Position numbers and translations under genes: made by a program
NCBI GenBank assembly: GCA_026987155.1
Contig: JALSNG010000042.1
Location: 1 to 13,326, forward strand
Length of the DNA stretch: 13,326 nucleotides
Direction: 5' to 3'
Origin: Thermococcus sp.
GTDB taxonomy: Archaea > Methanobacteriota_B > Thermococci > Thermococcales > Thermococcaceae
Notes under the pieces: generated by a model
Seen by the model: only the letters and a program-made list of their open reading frames with translations
The model's database searches: none
What the model was told of the DNA's origin: nothing
Shown here: piece after piece, positions 7,603-13,326 of the stretch
How positions within the stretch are numbered: position 1 is the stretch's first letter
How the letters are laid out: each line of letters opens with the position of its first letter

Positions 7603-9731
7603 CGGTACTTATTCTCAAGCTGCATCCTTTTTATCTTTGACCCTATACCCCGTATGGGCGCGTAGTCTTCGCTGATTATTCTGCCCGTTTTTGTGTCTAT
7701 CTTCCCGTAGTAATAGTTCTCCTTTCCCGAGAGCTTTATAACTATATAGCCTTCCTCCTCGTAGTGGGTGAGCCTTTCTATCTGCAATCTCTCTTCACCG
7801 TATTTTCTCCTGATGTGTGTTATGAAGCTCTCCTTAACTGCCATCTCCGTATGGCGGACTTTTTTCTCCAAAAGTCTTCCCGAAGAGCGCTCAAGAGTTA
7901 GAACCCCAACGTATTTACTTCCCGCGAACTCGACCTCCCAGTTTTCCTTCAATGTGACGGCCTTTATGGAGGCATCCTCCTCTATTTCACCGACAAGCCC
8001 TTCAGCGATTTCCCTGAGAACCTCCTCCTTCAGAATTCTGTCCATCTCCCGAACCAATCGCCCGTCCTTGCTTACCAAGAGCTTAACGTGATGCCTTTCA
8101 TCGTCCACAGTGAAAACGTACTCAAAGTCTCCCTCATCAATTTCAACAACCTTCAACTCCCCGTACTTCTCGGTTAGGAGTTCCTGGGCCCGCTCCTTGG
8201 TTATCTCCACAAAATAATCCAGGACATCTCCCGAGAGCCCATCAACCTTCACCCTGACCTTCCCGTCCTTACTTTCTCCCCTGAGTTCTATGAACTTGTG
8301 ATCCTTAACTGAATACGACGAAAGCTTGAGGCCCTTCACCGGAAAGTTTTCCTCGATAAGGGGTTTTATGGCCTTAAATGCCTTCTTGGGAGAGACAAGA
8401 ACCCTTATTTCCTCATACTCCGCTCGCGTCAGGTCGACTTCTACCACACTAATACCCTTAGAAGTCTCTATATCAGCCACGAGGACCTTCCTTCCACGTT
8501 CGATTCCAAGGATTTTTCCGCGGGGATAGGTCTTTTTCAACAGTTCATCCAGGGCTTCATCGTTCATCAGCACATCCGTTCCGAGCAGTCTTCCGGTGAA
8601 CTTGTTGAACGAGACCTCAAAGTCAAACCTCTTAGTCCTTCCAATCACCTTGAGCTTCCAGCCCTCCACCTTCGTCTCCGTCCGTTCTATCTTCTCCCCA
8701 ACTTTTCCCTCAACGAGCTCTCGCGCCGCTTCAAGGAAGTATTCATCGGGAAGGGGCTGAAGGGAGAACTCCACTTTCCACGTTCCAATGTCAACAATCG
8801 CCCTACCCCTGTTGTCCCCCACCTCGATGTCCACAACGGCCTTCTTTGGAACGTAGACCTTCCTTCTGTCGAGAACGTTTATCTTGAGCTCTGGAACGTC
8901 GAGTTCTTGTGAAGCCCGACCCTTGAAGAATAGAACCGCCTCACTCGGACTCAGGGAGACCTCAATTTCCTTCTCACTGGCCACCACTATGGAGGAGTCG
9001 TTGAGCATGGCCTTTCTAACGGCTGACTTCAGTTTTTCGTCGGAGCTGCTCTTCAGAACTATCTCATCCTTTGAGAACACCACGGCACGGCCTTTTTGCT
9101 CCTCAGCACTCCAGGAGATTATGTATGCACTCGAAAGCAGGAGCTTCAGATGGGATATCTCGACTTCATCCTCTTTTACAGGGTACTTTCCTGTCACGTG
9201 CTCTAAAACCTTCTTCTTCAAGAGGTCCAGAGAGAAGTCGAAGAGAAGGGGTGCATCAAGCTCTATGGAAAGCAGACCCACTCTTTTGGACACGCTCTCC
9301 CTCAGCTCCCTCGCCTTTTCAACAAGCTCCTTCGTGGGCTCGATGCCGTAGTTCTGGAAAAGATTTGAAACCCTATCCCCGTCCCATGGAATTATTCGCC
9401 CCCTGTACTCCCTGGATATCAAGAGTCGTGCATCCTTGGTGAACCCTGCAGGGGAGACAAGGATCCCCCTGTCAGCCTTGTGCTTATCAATCACATCGGC
9501 GAAGACATTGACATCCTTCGAAGTTGCCAACCCCTTTGGATGGAGGAGCACGACGACTTTCTCCGTTCCAGATAGGGGATCATCGCGAATCGCCACTACG
9601 TCCATTCCCCAATCGGCTCGTTTCAACACTCGTTCTACTTCCTTGAAGCCCATTCTCCTCAGGAGCTCCACTATGGCCCCAGTTAAGAAATCGCGCGAAG
9701 CCACCACAACGAGTTCACGACTCCACCCCAT
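7599..9731 (-). CDS. Mrr-like restriction endonuclease domain protein with tandem PepSY-like repeats
   Basis: This 710-residue protein has no signal peptide and is presumably cytoplasmic. Residues about 10-125 match the Mrr-type PD-(D/E)xK fold: a helix with Glu22, Asp44 in WGMDVV, Lys66 in LLHPK, the strand-helix RGILVSPAGFTKDARLLI (88-105), and IPWDG (114-118). His64 replaces the usual Glu/Gln of the ExK/QxK motif, so nuclease activity is not certain. Residues 130-150 form a helical linker, and 155-320 are mixed alpha/beta. From about 328 to 690 come roughly six repeats of about 60 residues: a helix, two or three strands, and a closing turn such as TGRLL, SGDVL, DGRLV, SGRLL or TGRII, as in PepSY domains. 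The start ATG 9731 is preferred over GTG 9743 because GGTGGT lies just upstream. The gene is divergent from pgk. DNA cleavage or DNA binding is inferred from the fold only. Confidence 0.72.
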   Translation of the reverse strand: MGWSRELVVVASRDFLTGAIVELLRRMGFKEVERVLKRADWGMDVVAIRDDPLSGTEKVVVLLHPKGLATSKDVNVFADVIDKHKADRGILVSPAGFTKDARLLISREYRGRIIPWDGDRVSNLFQNYGIEPTKELVEKARELRESVSKRVGLLSIELDAPLLFDFSLDLLKKKVLEHVTGKYPVKEDEVEISHLKLLLSSAYIISWSAEEQKGRAVVFSKDEIVLKSSSDEKLKSAVRKAMLNDSSIVVASEKEIEVSLSPSEAVLFFKGRASQELDVPELKINVLDRRKVYVPKKAVVDIEVGDNRGRAIVDIGTWKVEFSLQPLPDEYFLEAARELVEGKVGEKIERTETKVEGWKLKVIGRTKRFDFEVSFNKFTGRLLGTDVLMNDEALDELLKKTYPRGKILGIERGRKVLVADIETSKGISVVEVDLTRAEYEEIRVLVSPKKAFKAIKPLIEENFPVKGLKLSSYSVKDHKFIELRGESKDGKVRVKVDGLSGDVLDYFVEITKERAQELLTEKYGELKVVEIDEGDFEYVFTVDDERHHVKLLVSKDGRLVREMDRILKEEVLREIAEGLVGEIEEDASIKAVTLKENWEVEFAGSKYVGVLTLERSSGRLLEKKVRHTEMAVKESFITHIRRKYGEERLQIERLTHYEEEGYIVIKLSGKENYYYGKIDTKTGRIISEDYAPIRGIGSKIKRMQLENKYR

Positions 9732-9783
9732 GGAAACCACCACAGAGAGTCATCAAAACCATCGGAACAAATGGGGCGCGATT

Positions 9784-9799
9784 CTATAAAAATCCTTCC
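9784..9799 (-). promoter_or_regulatory. BRE/TATA promoter of the Mrr/PepSY gene
   Basis: Read on the minus strand, GGAAGGATTTTTATAG is a BRE-like purine stretch followed by a TATA element. The predicted transcript start is near 9762, giving a leader of about 30 bases to ATG 9731. Confidence 0.5.
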
Positions 9800-9805
9800 C
9801 CCAAT

Positions 9806-9822
9806 TATCACTTAAAGTGTCC
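9806..9822. promoter_or_regulatory. Imperfect Thermococcales Glycolytic Motif (Tgr/TrmBL1 site) between divergent promoters
   Basis: TATCAC-N5-GTGTCC matches the TATCAC-N5-GTGATA motif bound by the sugar-responsive regulator Tgr (TrmBL1). The left half-site is complete and the right half keeps GTG. The inner CACTT-A-AAGTG is a perfect dyad. It lies just upstream of the pgk BRE/TATA. In Thermococcus kodakarensis, sites upstream of the TATA box are associated with activation of gluconeogenic genes, whereas sites downstream repress glycolytic genes. The same site is also upstream of the TATA box of the divergent Mrr/PepSY gene. Confidence 0.6.
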
Positions 9823-9838
9823 AAAATAAGCTTTTAAC
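9823..9838 (+). promoter_or_regulatory. BRE/TATA promoter of pgk
   Basis: AAAATAAGCTTTTAAC is an A-rich BRE followed by a TATA element. The transcript start is predicted near 9860, only about ten bases before ATG 9870 and just enough to include the G-rich Shine-Dalgarno region (9861-9869). It abuts the glycolytic motif at 9806-9822. Confidence 0.55.
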
Positions 9839-9869
9839 CGGGGTGTTTTTACAAATCGATGGTGGTGGG

Positions 9870-11147
9870 ATGTTCAAACTTGGAGACTTTGACTACAGAG
9901 ACAGAACCGTGTTTCTGCGCCTCGACCTCAACTCACCGGTAAAGAACGGAAAGATAATCAGTGATGCCCGCTTTAGGGCGGCTCTCCCGACGATAATATA
10001 CCTCTTAGAGCACGGGGCAAAAGTCGTCATAGGAACCCACCAGAGCAAACCCTACAAGGAAGACTACATCACCACGGAGCAGCATGCTGAAATCCTAAGC
10101 CGCCTACTCGGCCAGGAGATTGAATACGTTGAGGACGTATTCGGAAAATATGGGCGCGAGAGGATAGGGGCTTTAAAACCAGGCGAGGCGATTATTTTAG
10201 AGAACCTCAGATTTTCAGCCGAGGAGGTAAAATACAAACCCCTCGAGGAGTGCGAAAAGACCTTTTTTGTGAGAAAACTCTCACCGCTCATAGACTATGT
10301 AGTGAATGATGCCTTTGCCGCTGCCCACCGTTCCCAGCCTTCTCTTGTGGGCTTTGCAAGGCTGAAGCCCATGATAATGGGCTTTCTCATGGAGAGAGAA
10401 GTTCGAGCCCTCACTAAGGCATACAATACCGGGGAGAGGCCGAGGGTCTACGTGCTCGGCGGTGCAAAGGTTGACGACTCCCTCCGTGTTGCCGAGAACG
10501 TTCTGAGAAACGGCCGGGCCGACCTCATACTCACCGGAGGACTGGTTGGTCACGTGTTCACCCTTGCCAAGGGCTTTCACTTAGGCGATGCCAACATAGA
10601 GTTCATGGAGCGGAAGGGCCTCTTAGAGTTCATTGATTGGGCGGAGGAAATACTCAACGAGTTTTACCCCAACGTAAGAACTCCGGTCGATTTCGCGGTT
10701 GATTACAGGGGGACGCGCGTCGAAGTTGACCTGCTGAGCGAAGAAAAGTGGCTTTTTGACAACCATCTAATCCTCGACATAGGCTCCCGAACGGTCGAGA
10801 AGTACCGTGAGGTGCTGATGAAGGCCAAGATAATAGTAGCCAACGGACCGATGGGCGTTTTTGAAAGGGAAGAGTTCGCCCTCGGGACAGTCGGCGTCTT
10901 CAGGGCAATAGGTGAGAGTCCGGCCTTCAGCATAGTCGGCGGCGGCCACTCGATAGCGAGCATATACCAGCACGGCATAACAGGCATAAGCCATGTCTCA
11001 ACGGGAGGTGGAGCTATGTTAAGCTTCTTCGCAGGGGAGAAACTCCCGGTTCTTGAGGCCTTTAGGATAAGCTACGAAAGATTTCGGAATAAGTTGGGAG
11101 GAAAAACCTGGAAAAATAGGGAGAACTGGAACCGCTCTCCAAAGTAG
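9870..11147 (+). CDS. pgk: Phosphoglycerate kinase
   Basis: This 425-residue cytoplasmic enzyme interconverts 1,3-bisphosphoglycerate + ADP and 3-phosphoglycerate + ATP. In Thermococcales it serves mainly gluconeogenesis, because glycolysis bypasses this step through GAPOR. It matches archaeal PGK along its full length: RLDLNSP (17-23), GTHQSKP (55-61), ENLRFS, VNDAFAAAHRSQPS (from 145), GGAKVDDSL, TGGL, ANGPMGVFE and the glycine-rich GGGHS (357-361) followed by STGGGAMLSFF. GGGHS is the archaeal form of this site. The start is ATG 9870: upstream GTG 9843 would lie before the predicted transcript start. The C-terminus runs about 14 residues past where I recall the Pyrococcus enzyme (about 410 residues) ending, with a basic, Asn/Trp-containing tail. 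The glycolytic motif upstream suggests regulation by Tgr. The gene converges on the ferredoxin gene 26 bases away. Confidence 0.97.
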   Translation: MFKLGDFDYRDRTVFLRLDLNSPVKNGKIISDARFRAALPTIIYLLEHGAKVVIGTHQSKPYKEDYITTEQHAEILSRLLGQEIEYVEDVFGKYGRERIGALKPGEAIILENLRFSAEEVKYKPLEECEKTFFVRKLSPLIDYVVNDAFAAAHRSQPSLVGFARLKPMIMGFLMEREVRALTKAYNTGERPRVYVLGGAKVDDSLRVAENVLRNGRADLILTGGLVGHVFTLAKGFHLGDANIEFMERKGLLEFIDWAEEILNEFYPNVRTPVDFAVDYRGTRVEVDLLSEEKWLFDNHLILDIGSRTVEKYREVLMKAKIIVANGPMGVFEREEFALGTVGVFRAIGESPAFSIVGGGHSIASIYQHGITGISHVSTGGGAMLSFFAGEKLPVLEAFRISYERFRNKLGGKTWKNRENWNRSPK

Positions 11148-11173
11148 CAAAACGGTTAGTTCAAACAACACCG

Positions 11174-11599
11174 CTAACGAGTGAGATCACCCTCCCCATC
11201 CGGCCAGTTATTGCGCTTGAAGCGCTCGCCGTGCTCCTTTCTGAAAACGAACTTTAAGCCGTACCTCTTTTTAAAGGGAAGCTTGAGCGTGTTGTAGAGT
11301 AAAACCAGCGCCGGATGCTTGACGGGATCGTCAACGGGCCTCAGCGCGCCGGTCGGACATGCTTGGACGCAGATGTAACACATCCTGCAGCTCCAGGGAT
11401 TGCTCATAAAGGGTCTGAGTCGAACCTTGTATTTGACCCCAAAAAGGCTCACCTTCATTGGAACGACTTCCCAGATTTTATCGGCAAAGGGGCAAACGAA
11501 GATGCATTCGTCACCCCCACCGCATATTGGATAGTGTATTACAAGTGGGGCCGTTTCCTTCATTTTTTCATGGAAATCCTTCCAGTCGGGAACGTTCAC
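11174..11599 (-). CDS. Ferredoxin-like 4Fe-4S protein, second gene of the padR operon
   Basis: This 141-residue soluble protein carries two iron-sulfur motifs. The second is standard: Cys71-x2-Cys74-x2-Cys77-x3-Cys81-Pro. The first has Cys26-x5-Cys32-x3-Cys36-Pro with Gly29 at the usual second-cysteine position and Asp30 next to it, so the first cluster may be a 3Fe-4S centre or have a non-cysteine ligand. Between the motifs lies a beta-rich stretch, and the last 45 residues are basic without cysteines. It probably passes electrons to an unidentified partner; no oxidoreductase gene is adjacent. GTG start 11599 overlaps the padR stop codon as GTGA, with GGTGAT five bases upstream, so the two are translationally coupled. 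The function beyond electron transfer is unknown. Confidence 0.82.
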   Translation of the reverse strand: MNVPDWKDFHEKMKETAPLVIHYPICGGGDECIFVCPFADKIWEVVPMKVSLFGVKYKVRLRPFMSNPWSCRMCYICVQACPTGALRPVDDPVKHPALVLLYNTLKLPFKKRYGLKFVFRKEHGERFKRNNWPDGEGDLTR

Positions 11600-12048
11600 A
11601 AGCTATCACCGAGGAGAACAAGCTTTATCCGCCTGGCACATTCCCGAAAGACCCTTTCCATCTCTCTCCGTTGATCCCCACTTAGATTCTCAACCTTCCC
11701 AAAGAACTCCCTGAAGGCCTCCTTAAGTTCATCTCCCCCGAGCTCAAGAAAGAGCTTATACGCTCTCATCTTTTTCCGTATCTCTTCAAGCTCTTCCCGG
11801 TGTTCCTCCAGGTACTCTAAACCCCTCCCAGTTATCCTGTAATTTTTTCGCTCACGCCCTCCAGTTTCGACGACGTCAATCAGTCCACTCCTTTTAAGGG
11901 ACGAAAGGATGGGGTAGACAGTTCCAGCACTGAGCTTTATTCCGTACAACTTTTCAAGCTCTGCCATTATTCCGTAGCCGTGCATCGGCTCCCTCAGGAG
12001 GTCGAGGATGAGAACCCTCATGTATCCCCTGAAATTTGGCCTCTCCAT
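11596..12048 (-). CDS. PadR-family transcriptional regulator
   Basis: This is a 150-residue DNA-binding protein. The N-terminal winged helix shows PadR hallmarks: RVLILDLLREPMHGYGI (11-27), the recognition helix SAGTVYPILSSLKRSGLI (40-57), and a wing with RKNYRITGRG (67-76). A long charged helix follows (about 80-100). The C-terminal helical part (about 105-145) would form the dimer and ligand-sensing region, as in the shorter PadR subgroup. Start ATG 12048 has GGTGG five bases upstream; the in-frame GTG at 12057 has no site and would sit in that Shine-Dalgarno region. Downstream it overlaps the ferredoxin gene by four bases. A perfect palindrome in its own promoter suggests autorepression. 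The inducer is unknown. The gene is divergent from the chitinase. Confidence 0.92.
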   Translation of the reverse strand: MERPNFRGYMRVLILDLLREPMHGYGIMAELEKLYGIKLSAGTVYPILSSLKRSGLIDVVETGGRERKNYRITGRGLEYLEEHREELEEIRKKMRAYKLFLELGGDELKEAFREFFGKVENLSGDQRREMERVFRECARRIKLVLLGDSL

Positions 12049-12059
12049 AGATTCCACCG

Positions 12060-12077
12060 ATATATCGTTCGATATAT
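12060..12077. promoter_or_regulatory. Putative PadR operator: perfect 18-bp palindrome
   Basis: ATATATCG-TT-CGATATAT is an exact 8+8 inverted repeat. Its left arm is itself part of the 10-bp palindrome CGATATATCG (12058-12067). It lies between the padR TATA box and the inferred transcript start, where a bound dimer would block initiation. Binding by the adjacent PadR protein is inferred from position and symmetry. Confidence 0.6.
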
Positions 12078-12081
12078 TTCA

Positions 12082-12097
12082 TTTATAAAGCTTTTCC
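12082..12097 (-). promoter_or_regulatory. BRE/TATA promoter of padR-ferredoxin operon
   Basis: On the minus strand GGAAAAGCTTTATAAA is close to the ideal Thermococcales BRE/TATA. The transcript start is predicted near 12060, giving a leader of about 12 bases with GGTGG before ATG 12048. TTTATAAA is itself palindromic, but the BRE orients it toward padR. Confidence 0.7.
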
Positions 12098-12128
12098 AGG
12101 GAATTGTAAAAACCAGGACGCTATAAAA

Positions 12129-12144
12129 AACGCAATCTTTATAC
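12129..12144 (+). promoter_or_regulatory. Putative promoter of the chitinase gene
   Basis: AACGCAATCTTTATAC contains TTTATA (12138-12143), about 37 bases before ATG 12178, with a predicted transcript start near 12166. A second AT-rich element, CTATAAAAAA (12121-12130), lies just upstream. The leader holds GGTG (12169-12172 region), a modest Shine-Dalgarno site. Confidence 0.45.
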
Positions 12145-12177
12145 CTTCTTCATCAATTACAAAAAACGGTGTTCGTG

Positions 12178-13326
12178 ATGAAGAGGGTAGCTACCCTGCT
12201 CATAATTATGATACTCCTCGCCCTCGGCCTCACGGAAGCAACATCGAGCTCCCAAGGAGGTCCGGTTCTCAGGGGAAAAATCCTCGGATGGGATGCCGTA
12301 AACCTCAGTTGGAGTCCAGTCAAAGGGGCAAAAGTTTACGAGGTGTACCGGAGTGGTGATATCCAGGACTTGGTATCCCCCAACAACCTTATTGCCACCA
12401 TAAATTGGAGCAACCATCAGAAATATCGACCCGGATGGGTCTACTTACCGAATGAGACCGTGGAGTACAGGGGAAAGCTGTGGATGGCAACCAACATCAC
12501 CTCCGAGGAGCCCGGTGGGGATGGATGGACTCTTATTGGACCAGTTACCCCCGTAACTTCCTACGCCGATGGAAACCTTGAAGGCAACAGAACCTACTAT
12601 TACGCAGTCGTACCGGTGATGAATGACGGGAAAAAGGGAAAACCTTCCAACACCCTCATAGTCAAAACCCCTCCCCAGCCCTACAGGGTCGTGGTGTATT
12701 ACATCTCATGGGGAGTCTACGCGAGGAAGTTCTACGTAAAGGACATTCCCTGGGAGAAGGTTACCCACGTAAACTACGCCTTTCTGAAACCCCTTGAAAA
12801 CGGAACGGTAACATGGGCCGACAACTGGGCGGATCCGAGCAACCTTGAAGCGTTCAAAGAGTTCAAGAAAAAATATCCGGCAGTTAAGATCCTCGTCTCC
12901 GTTGGCGGATGGACCCTCAGCAAGTACTTTTCGGACGTGGCGGCAGACCCCGAAAAAAGAGGAGAGTTCGCGGAAAGCGTGTTGCGGATTATAAGGAAAT
13001 ACGAGCTCGATGGTGTCGACATTGACTGGGAATACCCGGGTGGAGGCGGGATGGAAGGCAACCACGTACGAGCCGATGACGGGAAGAACTTTGTTCTGCT
13101 CCTCAAAGAACTTCGGAAGCAACTTGATGCAGCGGGAAGGGAAGATCACAAACACTACCTCCTCACCGCGGCGGTATCGCCCAGCCCCGAGATAGCGGGG
13201 AGGGTGGACTGGGAGAAAGCGATGAAGTACCTCGACTTCATAAACGTCATGACCTACGACTTTGCAGGGACATGGATTAACGTCACGAACCACAACGCGC
13301 CCCTCTACCATAACCCGAAGTCCCCC
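12178..13326 (+). CDS. Secreted GH18 chitinase with N-terminal FnIII/chitin-binding module (3' end outside window)
   Basis: The frame stays open from ATG 12178 to the right edge (383 residues visible). The protein would cleave beta-1,4 links of chitin outside the cell. Residues 1 to about 22 are a signal peptide. A fibronectin-III-like domain (about 38-166: LSWSPVKGAKVYEVYRSG ... TYYYAVVPV ... GKPSNTLIVKTPP) is interrupted at about 76-122 by a segment with WVYLP, VEYRGKLWMAT, EEPGGDGW and LIGP, the pattern of a CBM5/12 chitin-binding module. The GH18 barrel begins near 169 (YRVVVYYISWG) and has SVGGW (241-245), the catalytic DxxDxDxE as Asp278, Asp281, Asp283 and acid Glu285, and MTYDF (358-362). 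The order resembles the N-terminal half of Thermococcus kodakarensis ChiA, a two-catalytic-domain enzyme, so more domains may follow outside the window. It is divergent from padR, which could regulate it. Confidence 0.93.
   Translation, partial: MKRVATLLIIMILLALGLTEATSSSQGGPVLRGKILGWDAVNLSWSPVKGAKVYEVYRSGDIQDLVSPNNLIATINWSNHQKYRPGWVYLPNETVEYRGKLWMATNITSEEPGGDGWTLIGPVTPVTSYADGNLEGNRTYYYAVVPVMNDGKKGKPSNTLIVKTPPQPYRVVVYYISWGVYARKFYVKDIPWEKVTHVNYAFLKPLENGTVTWADNWADPSNLEAFKEFKKKYPAVKILVSVGGWTLSKYFSDVAADPEKRGEFAESVLRIIRKYELDGVDIDWEYPGGGGMEGNHVRADDGKNFVLLLKELRKQLDAAGREDHKHYLLTAAVSPSPEIAGRVDWEKAMKYLDFINVMTYDFAGTWINVTNHNAPLYHNPKSP

Noticed and set aside
11152..11178. Inverted repeat GTTAG ... CTAAC between pgk and the ferredoxin gene
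   Set aside because: The stem is only five base pairs with a long loop and no T-run, which is too weak to call a terminator at hyperthermophilic temperatures.
12175..12181. GTGATGA resembling a C box at the chitinase start
   Set aside because: It is simply the GTG-ATG-A of the translation start, and no D box or complementary D' element follows.
12185..12196. Perfect 12-bp palindrome GGGTAGCTACCC in chitinase codons 3-7
   Set aside because: A few such palindromes are expected by chance in a window of this size, and it is inside coding sequence with no partner site.
12706..13311. Minus-strand open frame of 201 codons opposite the chitinase
   Set aside because: It is antisense to an intact GH18 domain with all catalytic residues; no protein family or start signals are seen.

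Overview
The window looks like a chromosomal segment of a hyperthermophilic archaeon of the Thermococcaceae, most likely Thermococcus (or Pyrococcus). The evidence is archaeal BRE/TATA promoters of the GAAAAGCTTTATAAA type about 25 bp before inferred transcript starts, Shine-Dalgarno sites of the GGTGAT type, an archaeal phosphoglycerate kinase close to my recollection of the Pyrococcus enzyme, and a CGP-CTERM C-terminus, which is known from Thermococcaceae. I see no mobile element, CRISPR array, tRNA or rRNA, and no gene-free stretch over 300 bases.

Left part (1-4219, + strand): a binding-protein-dependent ABC importer. It consists of the C-terminal part of the solute-binding protein (cut by the left edge), a fused two-domain permease and its ATPase. 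The permease and ATPase have their own promoter after a 197-base gap. The family resembles the iron(III)/thiamine/phosphonate type importers, but the substrate cannot be read from sequence. Two separately promoted genes follow: a DUF447 family (probable FMN-binding) protein at 4252-4827, and a large secreted calcineurin-like metallophosphoesterase with an Ig-like domain and CGP-CTERM tail at 4905-6911.

Middle (6991-9731): an unrecognised 203-residue protein on + converges on a 710-residue minus-strand protein, and their stop codons overlap. The minus-strand protein joins an Mrr-like restriction-endonuclease N-terminal domain to about six tandem PepSY-like repeats and has no signal peptide. 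It is the least explained gene here. It is divergent from pgk (9870-11147, +). The shared intergenic region carries a near-match to the Thermococcales Glycolytic Motif, the site of the sugar-responsive regulator Tgr/TrmBL1, upstream of both TATA boxes. This fits gluconeogenic activation of pgk and suggests the nuclease-like gene may share the control.

Right part (11174-13326): a minus-strand operon of a PadR-type repressor and a ferredoxin-like protein, overlapping as GTGA. A perfect 18-bp palindrome lies between the padR TATA box and its inferred transcript start, a clear candidate autoregulatory operator. Divergent from padR is a secreted GH18 chitinase (ChiA-like, cut by the right edge). 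Its N-terminal fibronectin-III-like domain appears to have a chitin-binding module inserted in it.
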